Shown here piece after piece: positions 1 to 7,483 of a stretch of DNA of 64,000 bases. Every line of letters begins with the position of its first letter. Position 1 is the first letter of the stretch. The translations under genes were made by a program, and so were the position numbers. The notes beneath the pieces were generated by a model. The model did no database searches, was not told the DNA's origin, and saw only the letters and a program-made list of their open reading frames with translations. Origin of the DNA: Pelomonas asaccharophilus_A (GTDB lineage Bacteria > Pseudomonadota > Gammaproteobacteria > Burkholderiales > Burkholderiaceae_C); the NCBI RefSeq assembly GCF_031458115.1, contig NZ_JAVDXV010000007.1, forward strand, positions 124,001 through 188,000, written 5' to 3'.

Positions 1-462
1 GTCATCCGCCGTGCGCTGCCGGGCGTGGCGCGGGCCGCCGCCCCGGTGCGCCGCGCCGCGGTGCGTGCCGTCAGCCAGGCCGTGCGCGGTGCCGTGCGCC
101 GCCAGGGCCCGCCGGCCGCGCGTGCGGTGGCGCGTGCCGTCACGGCCACGCGTCGCGTCGTGCAGCGCCGCCGGCTGCCGGCCCGCCAGGCGGTGCGCGC
201 GGTGCAACGCGTCACGCGTCAGGTAGCCGCCCGCCCGCAGACCGTGCAACGCCTGTCGCGCCCGCTGGTGGCTCCGGCCCGCCGCGTGACGCCACCCGGC
301 CGCGCCGCGCAGGTGGTGGCACGCGCCGTGGCGCCCATCGCCCGCCAGGTGGCGGTGACGACCGGCCGCATCACCCGCGTGGGCGGCGGCTGCCCGCATT
401 GCGCCCGCGGCCGCCGCGTGCTGGCGCGTGGCCCGGTGGTCATCAACCTGCGCTGCCGCTGA
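1..462 (+). CDS. Arg/Ala/Val-rich basic protein of unknown function (5' end outside window)
   Basis: The reading frame is open from the first base, so the N-terminus is probably missing; a GTG at 25 is an internal candidate start. From there to the stop the 145 residues contain 34 Arg but no Asp, Glu, Lys, Phe, Tyr or Trp, dominated by irregular A-V-x-R type repeats that could form basic amphipathic helices. The C-terminus changes character: a Gly run, a CPHC motif, a basic GRR, and a Cys two residues from the end. High GC keeps several frames open here, so the frame choice rests on the clean stop 35 bp before the next gene and on the ordered repeat pattern. I do not recognise a family. A nucleic-acid-binding or polyanion-condensing role is only an inference from charge. 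Confidence 0.55.
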   Translation, partial: VIRRALPGVARAAAPVRRAAVRAVSQAVRGAVRRQGPPAARAVARAVTATRRVVQRRRLPARQAVRAVQRVTRQVAARPQTVQRLSRPLVAPARRVTPPGRAAQVVARAVAPIARQVAVTTGRITRVGGGCPHCARGRRVLARGPVVINLRCR

Positions 463-497
463 GCGCAATCACCACACAGAACAAGAAGGGGCGGATC

Positions 498-1760
498 ATG
501 AGCGTGCGGCGCTTTCTGCAGGCCAAGATCACCGGGCTGTCGGCCCGGCTCTCGCGGCTCGCGCGCGTGGACAACGCCTTCGTGGGCCTGCGCCCGCAGG
601 ACATGCCCTACGCACCGTCCGCCGAGCATTTCCGCGTGGCCAACGCGCGGCTGGCGGCGGTGGAGCAGCGCATCCGCCAGCGCTTCGAGGACCTGCAGAC
701 CGATGTGAACCAACGCGCGCCGCAGCGCGTGCTGGTGGACATCGCGCTGGTGGAGCGCGAGCTGGACCGCGCGCGACGCCTGTTCGGCATGTTCTACGAG
801 GTGTTCGCGCAGCGCGGCACGGCCTTCGGGCCGTCGCTGGCGGCGCACGACAACATCGCGGCCGACTGCTACCGCGCCATCCGCCAGACCGCGCCGCGGC
901 TGTTTGATGCGCCGCTGCTGAAGCCGGTGTCGTACATGGAGCACGGCTACTCGCCGGCGACGATGCGGCGCGACGTGTCGCTGTCGCGGCTGCTGGGCGA
1001 GGCCAACCCCTTTCCGCTGATCCGCATCCCCTGGGACCGCGACCAGCCGTGGCAGAGCGTGTTCCTGCACGAGGTGGCGCACAACCTCCAGGCCGATGCC
1101 GGCATCTGGCAGGAGAACCGCCAGGCGGTGCTGCGCCGCGTGATGGGCCGCTCCGGCCCCATGCTGGCTTCGGTCTACGGGCGCTGGCACAAGGAGATCT
1201 TTGCGGATCTCGCCGCCATCCTGCTCGGCGGGCCGGCGGCGGCCTGGGGCATGGCCGATTTCCTGGCCCATCCGCAGCCGCGCACGATGACCTTCCGCCC
1301 CGGCGGCGCGCATCCAACGGCCTACCTGCGCGTCTACCTGCTGGCCGAGATGATGCGCCGCATGGGCTTCGGCGACGACGCGACCAAGCTGCTGCGCGTC
1401 TGGCAAGGCCTGTACCGTGCGCAGAACGGCCACCGCATCCCGGCCGGGCTGATGAGCAGCGCGCCGCGGCTCATCCCCGAGGTGGTGGACGAGATCGCCT
1501 TCCAGACCCGGCGCAACCTGGCCCAGCGCGCGCTGGCCGACGTGATCCGCTTCGACCGCGCCGACCAGGACGCCATCCAGGAAGGCGCGCGCCGGCTGCA
1601 GGCCGGCCAGGTGGCCGAGCTGCCGCCGCGCCACGTCGTCAGCGCGGCGCACTACGCGCTGGAGAGCGGCCGCATCGCGCCGGCGCGGCTGGCCCAGAAC
1701 GTCATCGAACAACTGAGCGGCAACGGCAAGCGCCCCACGGCGCTGCGGCTGGCCGCCTGA
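498..1760 (+). CDS. Putative gluzincin-type zinc metallopeptidase (HExxH), cluster gene 2
   Basis: Predicted 420 aa. The ATG at 498 follows an AGAAGGGG ribosome-binding site; a longer frame opens at 399 but would overlap the previous gene. The sequence shows HEVAH at residues 191-195 and, about 38 residues on, KEIFAD with Glu233. That spacing of HExxH and a later ExxxD is typical of gluzincin zinc peptidases, where the second Glu is the third zinc ligand. No signal peptide or membrane segment is visible, so it is probably cytoplasmic or exported by a dedicated route. The N-terminal 150 residues are helical and Arg-rich. It is likely co-transcribed with its neighbours (gaps of 35 and 27 bp). 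Substrate unknown; maturation of a cluster product is a guess. Confidence 0.7.
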   Translation: MSVRRFLQAKITGLSARLSRLARVDNAFVGLRPQDMPYAPSAEHFRVANARLAAVEQRIRQRFEDLQTDVNQRAPQRVLVDIALVERELDRARRLFGMFYEVFAQRGTAFGPSLAAHDNIAADCYRAIRQTAPRLFDAPLLKPVSYMEHGYSPATMRRDVSLSRLLGEANPFPLIRIPWDRDQPWQSVFLHEVAHNLQADAGIWQENRQAVLRRVMGRSGPMLASVYGRWHKEIFADLAAILLGGPAAAWGMADFLAHPQPRTMTFRPGGAHPTAYLRVYLLAEMMRRMGFGDDATKLLRVWQGLYRAQNGHRIPAGLMSSAPRLIPEVVDEIAFQTRRNLAQRALADVIRFDRADQDAIQEGARRLQAGQVAELPPRHVVSAAHYALESGRIAPARLAQNVIEQLSGNGKRPTALRLAA

Positions 1761-1787
1761 CCCCGACTTTCACAGCAAGGACAACCC

Positions 1788-3779
1788 ATGGCCTCCTCCA
1801 ACACCCTGTCCACCGCCACCGTGCACACCGGGCAAGACCGTCTGGTGCTGGACAACCTGATCCGCCGCGAACTGAAGGTGGGCGATCCCAGCGACCCGCA
1901 ACAGGTGGCGCAGGCGCTGCTGCAGCGCTACAGCGCCGACCCGCGCGCCCAGGCCATAGGCCAGGAGTCGCGCGGCCTGCCCTTCCTGCAGGCGGCCAGC
2001 GCCGCGCCGCCGGTCGTGCAGATGCTGACCGCCGCCGGCGGCTCGGAATGGCAGCAGGCGCTGGACGACATCAACGTGGACCTGGAACACCTGTCGCGCA
2101 GCGCGCTGCTGAAGGACGTGGCGCCAGAGCTGCGCGGCTGGGGCCAGGCGATACGCGCGGCGCTCAGCGAGGGCTACAACGCGGCCCGTTTCGCGCTGGA
2201 CCCGCGCAACCGCGACAAGGGCTTCGCGATGCGCCGCCAGCTCAACGACTACGCGCGGCTGGCCCGGCTCGTGGGCGCGCACACGCCCGCCATGCTGACC
2301 GACTATCGCAAGCTCGCGCAAAGCCTGGACGAGGCGGCCAACCTGCTGCTGGTCATCATGGGCGAGGCGCTGGCCAACGTGGGCTTCGGCGGCGGCCGCT
2401 ACGTGCCGCAGGTGGCCTACTCCGACCTGCAGACGCGCCGCGATGCGGTCATCTACGCGCTGCGCAACCTGGTGGGCAGCACGCAGCAGGCCTATGGCCC
2501 CGAAGACTGGCCGCGCGGGCTGGATGCCTACCGCCAGCTCAACCAGCTGCTGGACTCGCAGGGTCAGAGCGACCTGCGCTCGCTGCTGGTGGAGACCGAG
2601 CTGGCGCGCACGATGGACGAGCTGGTGCAGCGCAGCGGCGACACCACGTCCGAGGGCCTGCGCGCAGTGGGCTCCACGGCCACGCTGGCGCTGGAGCGCT
2701 TCCGCCGCATGGTGGTGGTGGCGCGCCGCGGCGTCAGCCCCGAGTCGCCGGCGCTGTATGCCTTCCTGGAGGCGCTGCAGCTGTTCGCGTCGGCCTTCGA
2801 CTCGGCCGGTGGCTTCCGGCTGATGAAGATCGCCCGGCCGCCCATCCTGTTCTACGGCCTGTACGGCAGCACGGGGCTGGACCCGGCCGACCGCCGGCTG
2901 GTGGATCTGGTGACCCAGCGCGGCCTGATCGCCGACGGCATCGACTGCTCGGCCGAGAGCTGCTGCCAGACGGACCGGCGCTGCCTGGTGCTGCTGGACA
3001 AGGTGCTGTACGACCTCGACCGCGCCATCGACCTGTACTCGCTGGGCTTCGTCAACTTCGGCGCCGCCGAGCGCCGGGCCTCGGCCTACGGCTTCATCAT
3101 CGAGCAGGTGTTGAACGTCGAACTGGAGCCCAACGACGCCTCCTGCATCCCGGCCGACTCCGACCTGCGCCCCAACCTGGAACAGGTGCGCGACACGCTG
3201 TGGCCTGATGTGAGGACCGTCAACGACGAAGCCATGCGCAGCGCCGTCTTCCGCATCGGCGACGTGGTGGCCGACACGCAGCGCCAGCTCGCCGGCCTCA
3301 ACGGGCTGAACGCGCAGGCCACGGCGGCGCGCCAGCAGTTGGTGCAGTCGCTGGGCGACCAGCTGGCGACCGTGCAACTGGCGCGCGTCAGCATCGACGA
3401 CCTGACGCTGCTCTACCGCACGCTCAGTCAGGCCGACAGCTTCCTGCTCGGCCACAACCGCTCCGTCACGGGCGACGCGGAGCTGGACGCCTACCTGGGC
3501 GTTGTCGAACAGGAGCTGTGCCTGCAGCAGGCGATGGAGTCCAACTGGGACAACCTGGTGCACTCGCTGGTGGCCAACTGCTCGCAGATCGACCAGTCGC
3601 TGAGCCTGGTGCAGGCGCTGGTGCGCGAGGCCGTCATCCGTGTCAGCGGCCGCCCGTGCACGGAAGGCGACATCGACCTGCCGCCCACGCTGGAGACGAC
3701 GTTCGACACCTTCGTCGAGCGCGTGGACCGGCTCGGCAACGGCCGCCCCAGCAACGCCCCGTTGCGCCGCCGCCGCTAG
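1788..3779 (+). CDS. Large uncharacterised helical protein, cluster gene 3
   Basis: 663 aa, with an AAGGA ribosome-binding site a few bases before the ATG. I recognise no family. The protein is predominantly helical, without signal peptide or transmembrane stretches, and carries a compact cysteine patch, C387-x4-C392-C393-x5-C399, followed by further helices and a very basic C-terminus (RRRR). The patch could bind metal or form disulfides, but no known zinc or Fe-S signature fits exactly. Its size and central position suggest a structural or scaffold component of the cluster. The ATA codons at 1956 and 2151 precede GGC and CGC, the same codon habit seen in core genes of this window, so it does not look freshly imported. 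Confidence 0.7.
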   Translation: MASSNTLSTATVHTGQDRLVLDNLIRRELKVGDPSDPQQVAQALLQRYSADPRAQAIGQESRGLPFLQAASAAPPVVQMLTAAGGSEWQQALDDINVDLEHLSRSALLKDVAPELRGWGQAIRAALSEGYNAARFALDPRNRDKGFAMRRQLNDYARLARLVGAHTPAMLTDYRKLAQSLDEAANLLLVIMGEALANVGFGGGRYVPQVAYSDLQTRRDAVIYALRNLVGSTQQAYGPEDWPRGLDAYRQLNQLLDSQGQSDLRSLLVETELARTMDELVQRSGDTTSEGLRAVGSTATLALERFRRMVVVARRGVSPESPALYAFLEALQLFASAFDSAGGFRLMKIARPPILFYGLYGSTGLDPADRRLVDLVTQRGLIADGIDCSAESCCQTDRRCLVLLDKVLYDLDRAIDLYSLGFVNFGAAERRASAYGFIIEQVLNVELEPNDASCIPADSDLRPNLEQVRDTLWPDVRTVNDEAMRSAVFRIGDVVADTQRQLAGLNGLNAQATAARQQLVQSLGDQLATVQLARVSIDDLTLLYRTLSQADSFLLGHNRSVTGDAELDAYLGVVEQELCLQQAMESNWDNLVHSLVANCSQIDQSLSLVQALVREAVIRVSGRPCTEGDIDLPPTLETTFDTFVERVDRLGNGRPSNAPLRRRR

Positions 3780-3821
3780 CCCCCTCCAGACCCATCACCG
3801 CCGCATGCGCAGGAGCTCGAC

Positions 3822-4430
3822 ATGAACAGACACTTTCCCGAGATCTACCGGATCGCCGCCCAGCCGCTCCACCTCAACCTCGGCGCCACGGCCGACACGG
3901 TGGACGAGATCGACAAGGCGGTGCGGCAGCTGGTGCAGGACGGCAAGGCCCTGACCGCGGTGCCGGCCACGCTGACCAGCGTGGAGCGGATCACGACGAC
4001 CACCCAGCAAAGCGTGCTCGGTACGCAAGCGGATCTCAACAGGTTCGCCGGCGAGACCAAGGCTCAGCTGGGCCGGCTCGAAGTGCTGATCAAGGCCGGC
4101 CCGTCGTCGGTGGGCGGCCGGCTCAACGCCGACTCGGTCCCGCTGGTCCGCAAGCTGACGCAGGCCCAGGCCGTCGCGCTGGACGAGACGCCGGACGACA
4201 AGCACACCAGCCCCCCGCACAAGGGCCGGCTGAAGAACGACGTGGCGCTGGAGGAGCTGCTGGCCGCCTCGACGACCGCGCAGGCGGTGCTGGCCCAGAA
4301 GGCGCCGGAGCTGCACAAGCGCTTCATCGACGCCTTCGGCCCGTTCCGCGGCAACGACCTGGCCGAGCGCGGCCGGCGCTACGCCGAGATGGACCGACTG
4401 GCCCACGACATCGTGGACTTCCTGAAGTGA
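3822..4430 (+). CDS. Uncharacterised helical protein, cluster gene 4
   Basis: 202 aa with an AGGAG ribosome-binding site 5 bases before the ATG. No family recognised. It begins with a short segment containing FPEIYRIA, continues as alternating helices with several Thr/Gln-rich turns, has a polar Lys/His/Pro linker near residues 125-135, then a C-terminal helical part. No signal peptide, membrane segment or cysteines are visible. It sits 42 bp after gene 3 and 19 bp before gene 5 on the same strand, which supports one transcript. The coiled, Gln-containing N-terminal half would suit a protein-protein interaction partner of the larger cluster proteins; that is inference only. Confidence 0.65.
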   Translation: MNRHFPEIYRIAAQPLHLNLGATADTVDEIDKAVRQLVQDGKALTAVPATLTSVERITTTTQQSVLGTQADLNRFAGETKAQLGRLEVLIKAGPSSVGGRLNADSVPLVRKLTQAQAVALDETPDDKHTSPPHKGRLKNDVALEELLAASTTAQAVLAQKAPELHKRFIDAFGPFRGNDLAERGRRYAEMDRLAHDIVDFLK

Positions 4431-4449
4431 TGACGGCCGGAGCAACACC

Positions 4450-5538
4450 ATGAGCTTCCAGACCACCGAGACCATCCAGCGGCTGTGGGAGACCTTCCTG
4501 CGCGACCAGCTGGCGGCCATGCCCGCCGCCGAACGGCAGAAGTTCGAGCAGCCCTTCGAGCAGCGCTTCAGCGAACTGCTGAAGGGTGCCGCCAACGGCG
4601 CCGAGGGCCGCGACGGCTTCCTCGACCTCGTCGGCTTCGGCGAGAACGGGCCGCCGGACTTCGACAAGATCTCCTACCCGCACATCACGCCGGACTTCGA
4701 CGACGCCGTCGTGCCCAGCCAGCTGCATGCGGCGGCCGAGCTGTACTACATCTACCAGCACGAACGCATGAAGATCTTCGAGGTGGTGGACACGCTGCTG
4801 CGGCTGTTCCGCCTGGGCAAGATGCGCATCCAGCGCGGCCCTGGCGCGCGTGGCCTCTACCTGCTGGAGAAGTGGCAGCCGCTGCGCTACAAGCGCGCCG
4901 ACCGCATGGTGGCCTACCGCCGCGCGTTCAACTACGGCACGGCGCAGGCGCCGGCCGGCGCCGTCACCAACCGCAACTTCCACCGGCAGATGGTGGGCTT
5001 CATGGTGGCGCTGGGTCAGTACTTCCGCGACCTGCTGATCGGCGAGGTCATACGCGGCGGCCAGGTCATCGAGCAGCGGCCGTTCGGCAGCGTGGCCACC
5101 GTGCAGCGCATCGGCCTGGACCTGCGCTATGCGCTGGACCGCTCCACCTACGGCAACATCTTCTCGCTGGCCATGGAGACCGGCCACCACCTGAAGACCG
5201 TGCTGCAGTTGCTGGACGCGCCTGACATCAAGAAGGCCTTCGACGCCAACACCAAGTGGGACGTCGTCGAGATCGTGTCCAACCGCTACCTCGGCGGCGT
5301 GGCCGAGCCCAGCCAGCGCGCCAAGATGGCCGAGAGCGGCCGGCGCATCCTGCAGTTCGTCGCCGACAACGACTTCAAGACCGCCATCGACCCCATCCTG
5401 TTCCAGAGCGTCGTGCGGCCCATGGGTGCGCATGCCGAGGCTTGGGTGGCAGCGTACCGCATGACGCCTGAGGGCCGTGGCTTCCCGGGCGTGACGCCGG
5501 CCCTGCAGTCCGTGTTGGGCGTCCGTCAGGCGGCATGA
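4450..5538 (+). CDS. Uncharacterised 362-aa protein, cluster gene 5
   Basis: 362 aa; the ATG at 4450 is preceded by a weak GGAG. No family recognised. The N-terminal 60 residues are charged and helical, then a segment with YPHITPDFDDAV leads into aromatic-rich helices around a YYIYQ motif and a basic stretch (RIQRGPGARG). The C-terminal half is helical with a final Gly/Pro-rich tail. There is no signal peptide and no obvious catalytic motif. It is the last of five tightly spaced genes: the next gene lies 155 bp away behind a repeat with large hairpins, so transcription could be attenuated there. A structural role is possible but not shown. Confidence 0.65.
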   Translation: MSFQTTETIQRLWETFLRDQLAAMPAAERQKFEQPFEQRFSELLKGAANGAEGRDGFLDLVGFGENGPPDFDKISYPHITPDFDDAVVPSQLHAAAELYYIYQHERMKIFEVVDTLLRLFRLGKMRIQRGPGARGLYLLEKWQPLRYKRADRMVAYRRAFNYGTAQAPAGAVTNRNFHRQMVGFMVALGQYFRDLLIGEVIRGGQVIEQRPFGSVATVQRIGLDLRYALDRSTYGNIFSLAMETGHHLKTVLQLLDAPDIKKAFDANTKWDVVEIVSNRYLGGVAEPSQRAKMAESGRRILQFVADNDFKTAIDPILFQSVVRPMGAHAEAWVAAYRMTPEGRGFPGVTPALQSVLGVRQAA

Positions 5539-5545
5539 CATGAAG

Positions 5546-5667
5546 CCCCTCACCCAAGGAGTACCTTGGTCGGTCCCCCGAGGGGACGGCGATGCTTGCC
5601 GGATCGACCGGCAAGCACATCGCCAGTGCGGGCCGGCTTGGGAGTGGCCCGGCGCTCGGCCCGCAAA
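5546..5667 (+). repeat. Structured intergenic repeat, copy A
   Basis: This gap between cluster genes 5 and 6 holds three consecutive inverted repeats: CCAAGG/CCTTGG (5554-5569), GTCCCC/GGGGAC (5573-5587), and a long hairpin with stem GCTTGCCGG/CCGGCAAGC (5594-5616) extended by GGCGAT/ATCGCC (5588-5593, 5619-5624) across a 2-nt bulge. The opposite strand of 25800-25917, between nuoI and nuoJ, carries the same arrangement: a CCCCTC start, GGAGTACC, CGGTCCCCCGAGGGGACG, a GATG...CACATC hairpin, then CTTGGG and GGCCCGGCG. Two copies with the same module order indicate a dispersed repeat, not chance hairpins. No T-run follows, so it is not a classical terminator. Confidence 0.65.
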
Positions 5668-5693
5668 ACGCAACACGTTGATGGACCACTGAC

Positions 5694-6455
5694 ATGGGTG
5701 CGAGCGATTTGCGCGTGACGGTCGACGGCGTCAAGCTGCGCTGCGTGCTGGACCCGGCGCTGGTGCTGGGCCAGGCCTGCGGGCTGAAGCTGGCGCTGGG
5801 CCTGACGCGCGTGTTCGAGACCTGGTTGCCGCGCTCGTTCTGGCAGGTGCTGGACGCCAGCGAGCTGCTGGCCGCCGAGTCGCAGTCGGGCCTGCACCCG
5901 TTGGCGCTGAACGACTGGACCGCGCTGCGCGACGGCACCGACGCGGGCTCGTGGACGCTGCGCTGGGTGGGCGACAACCTGGCCGAGTCGCAGCTGCGCG
6001 GCAGTGGCGGCGGCGACGAGTCGCTGGTGGAACGCTTCGAGTGGCATGCCGAGGCCTTGCAGGCGCATCAGGCCCAGCGAGCGGAGCACTGGTGCCGGGG
6101 CTTCGACCCGGTGGCCGGCGCGCACGATGCGCTGGCGCTGTCGGCCGCGCTGGACGGTGCGCTGATCCTGTGCCGCGCGCCGGACGAGCACTCACCGCCC
6201 GGCCCCATCCAGGCGCTGGGGCGGCTGGACTCGCCACCACGGCTGCTGGCCGAGAGCGATGGCGGCAGCCTGCTGGCGGCCGAACGGCTGTTCGTGCGCC
6301 AGGCCATTGCCGCGGCAGGCCTCGCGGCGCTGCTGCAGTCGGTGCAGCACGCCTGCGTGGTGCATGCGCTGACGCTGCCGCCCGACGCCGACGCGTCCAA
6401 CGACGACAGCCAGGACCCGTGGCGATGCAGCCAGGCCTGGTGGTATCGGCTCTGA
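5694..6455 (+). CDS. Uncharacterised 253-aa protein, cluster gene 6
   Basis: 253 aa, ATG at 5694 without a strong Shine-Dalgarno sequence. No family recognised. It opens with a beta-like segment (DLRVTVDGVKLRCVLD) and continues with hydrophobic helices (VLGQACGLKLALGL) that are too polar at their ends for confident membrane segments. The middle contains an acidic Gly-rich loop near residues 100-110, and the C-terminus ends in tryptophans (AWWYRL). It lies 14 bp before the DUF4438-like gene with a strong ribosome-binding site between, so the two are likely translated from one message. The weak start of its own suggests low or regulated expression. Confidence 0.6.
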   Translation: MGASDLRVTVDGVKLRCVLDPALVLGQACGLKLALGLTRVFETWLPRSFWQVLDASELLAAESQSGLHPLALNDWTALRDGTDAGSWTLRWVGDNLAESQLRGSGGGDESLVERFEWHAEALQAHQAQRAEHWCRGFDPVAGAHDALALSAALDGALILCRAPDEHSPPGPIQALGRLDSPPRLLAESDGGSLLAAERLFVRQAIAAAGLAALLQSVQHACVVHALTLPPDADASNDDSQDPWRCSQAWWYRL

Positions 6456-6469
6456 CCGCAGAGGAAGCC

Positions 6470-7483
6470 ATGTACGCAGAGCCAGCAGCTCAAACCACCG
6501 GCCCACGCTACAACCGCGACGAACTCGTCGCCGTGACGGTGCAAGGCCAGATCGCACATCCGGTCGCCCGCGCGATGCCCTACCGCGTAGGCCACGACGG
6601 TGTGCCGCGCGTGCTGCCGGGCACCGGCGGCATCGTGCTGAACCAGCGCATCGGCGACCTCTGCGTGGGCCTGGCGGGCGACCACATCGAGCCGGGCGTC
6701 TCGCTGCACAACAACAGCCGCGAGGTCATAGGCCCGCGCGACGGGCCCAACAACGCGCTCATCACCTACGCCTGCGTGGGCAACCGCGCGCTGGTGCTCA
6801 ACGGCGCGGCGCGCGGGCGCCAGGGCTGGGTGACGGGCAAGCATGGCGGCGTCAACCATGTGATGGTGGACTTCCCGCCCGAGGTGCTGCGACGCCTGGC
6901 CATCGGCGACCGCATCGCGATCACGTCCATAGGCCAGGGGCTGCGGCTGCCGCAGCACCCGCGCATCGAGCTGATGAACTGCGCGCCCCTGCTGCTGGGG
7001 TGCTGGGGCTGGGTGGAGCGCGACGGGCAGCTGCATGTCCCGGTCACGCACCTGATCCCCGCGCGGTTGATGGGCTCGGGCCTCGGCAAGAACAACGCCT
7101 GGCGTGGCGACTACGACATCCAGCTGGCCGACCGCGCCGCGCGCGCGCGCTACCGGCTGGGCAGCCTGCGCTTCGGTGACTTTGTCGCCATCACCGATGC
7201 CGACACGCGCCATGGGCCCAGCCTGCGCGAGGGGCGCGTGACGATAGGCGTCATCGTGCATGGCGACAGCACGGTCAGCGGCCATGGGCCGGGCGTCACG
7301 CCGCTGCTGACCGGCCCGGCCGAGCTGCTGCGCCCGCGCCGCGAGGCCGATGCCAACCTGGCTGCCGCCTTGGGCGTGCGCCAGCCGGTGCCAGCGCGCG
7401 AGCGGCTGACGCTGGCGGAGCGGGACCGGCGCCAGCGCTGCCAGGCGCGGGAAGTGCCCCCCAAGCTGGCGTTCAGGACTTGA
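6470..7483 (+). CDS. DUF4438-like protein, cluster gene 7
   Basis: 337 aa; the ATG at 6470 is preceded by GAGGAAG. The N-terminal pattern, with a basic opening, a HPV turn, PYRVGHDG, LPGTGGI and GDHIEPG, matches what I recall of the DUF4438 family known from thermophiles such as Thermotoga; this is memory of the family, not a search. The rest is glycine-rich beta structure ending in a charged, Arg-rich helix. No function is established for the family. ATA codons at 6728, 6929 and 7244 all precede GGN. The stop overlaps the 3' end of the convergent tdh gene by 11 bp. Confidence 0.65.
   Translation: MYAEPAAQTTGPRYNRDELVAVTVQGQIAHPVARAMPYRVGHDGVPRVLPGTGGIVLNQRIGDLCVGLAGDHIEPGVSLHNNSREVIGPRDGPNNALITYACVGNRALVLNGAARGRQGWVTGKHGGVNHVMVDFPPEVLRRLAIGDRIAITSIGQGLRLPQHPRIELMNCAPLLLGCWGWVERDGQLHVPVTHLIPARLMGSGLGKNNAWRGDYDIQLADRAARARYRLGSLRFGDFVAITDADTRHGPSLREGRVTIGVIVHGDSTVSGHGPGVTPLLTGPAELLRPRREADANLAAALGVRQPVPARERLTLAERDRRQRCQAREVPPKLAFRT

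Noticed and set aside
1..462. Repetitive GCG/CGC-rich DNA at the window start as a CRISPR or tandem repeat array
   Set aside because: No fixed repeat length or spacing at the DNA level; the periodicity is protein-level Ala/Val/Arg codons.
219..1712. 497-codon open frame on - across cluster genes 1 and 2
   Set aside because: Lies opposite the HExxH gene that has a ribosome-binding site and motif; translation is Arg/His/Gln-rich without family features.
1..7483. First cluster as a prophage remnant
   Set aside because: No terminase, portal, capsid, tail, integrase, attachment site or tRNA insertion signature seen; codon habits match the core genes.
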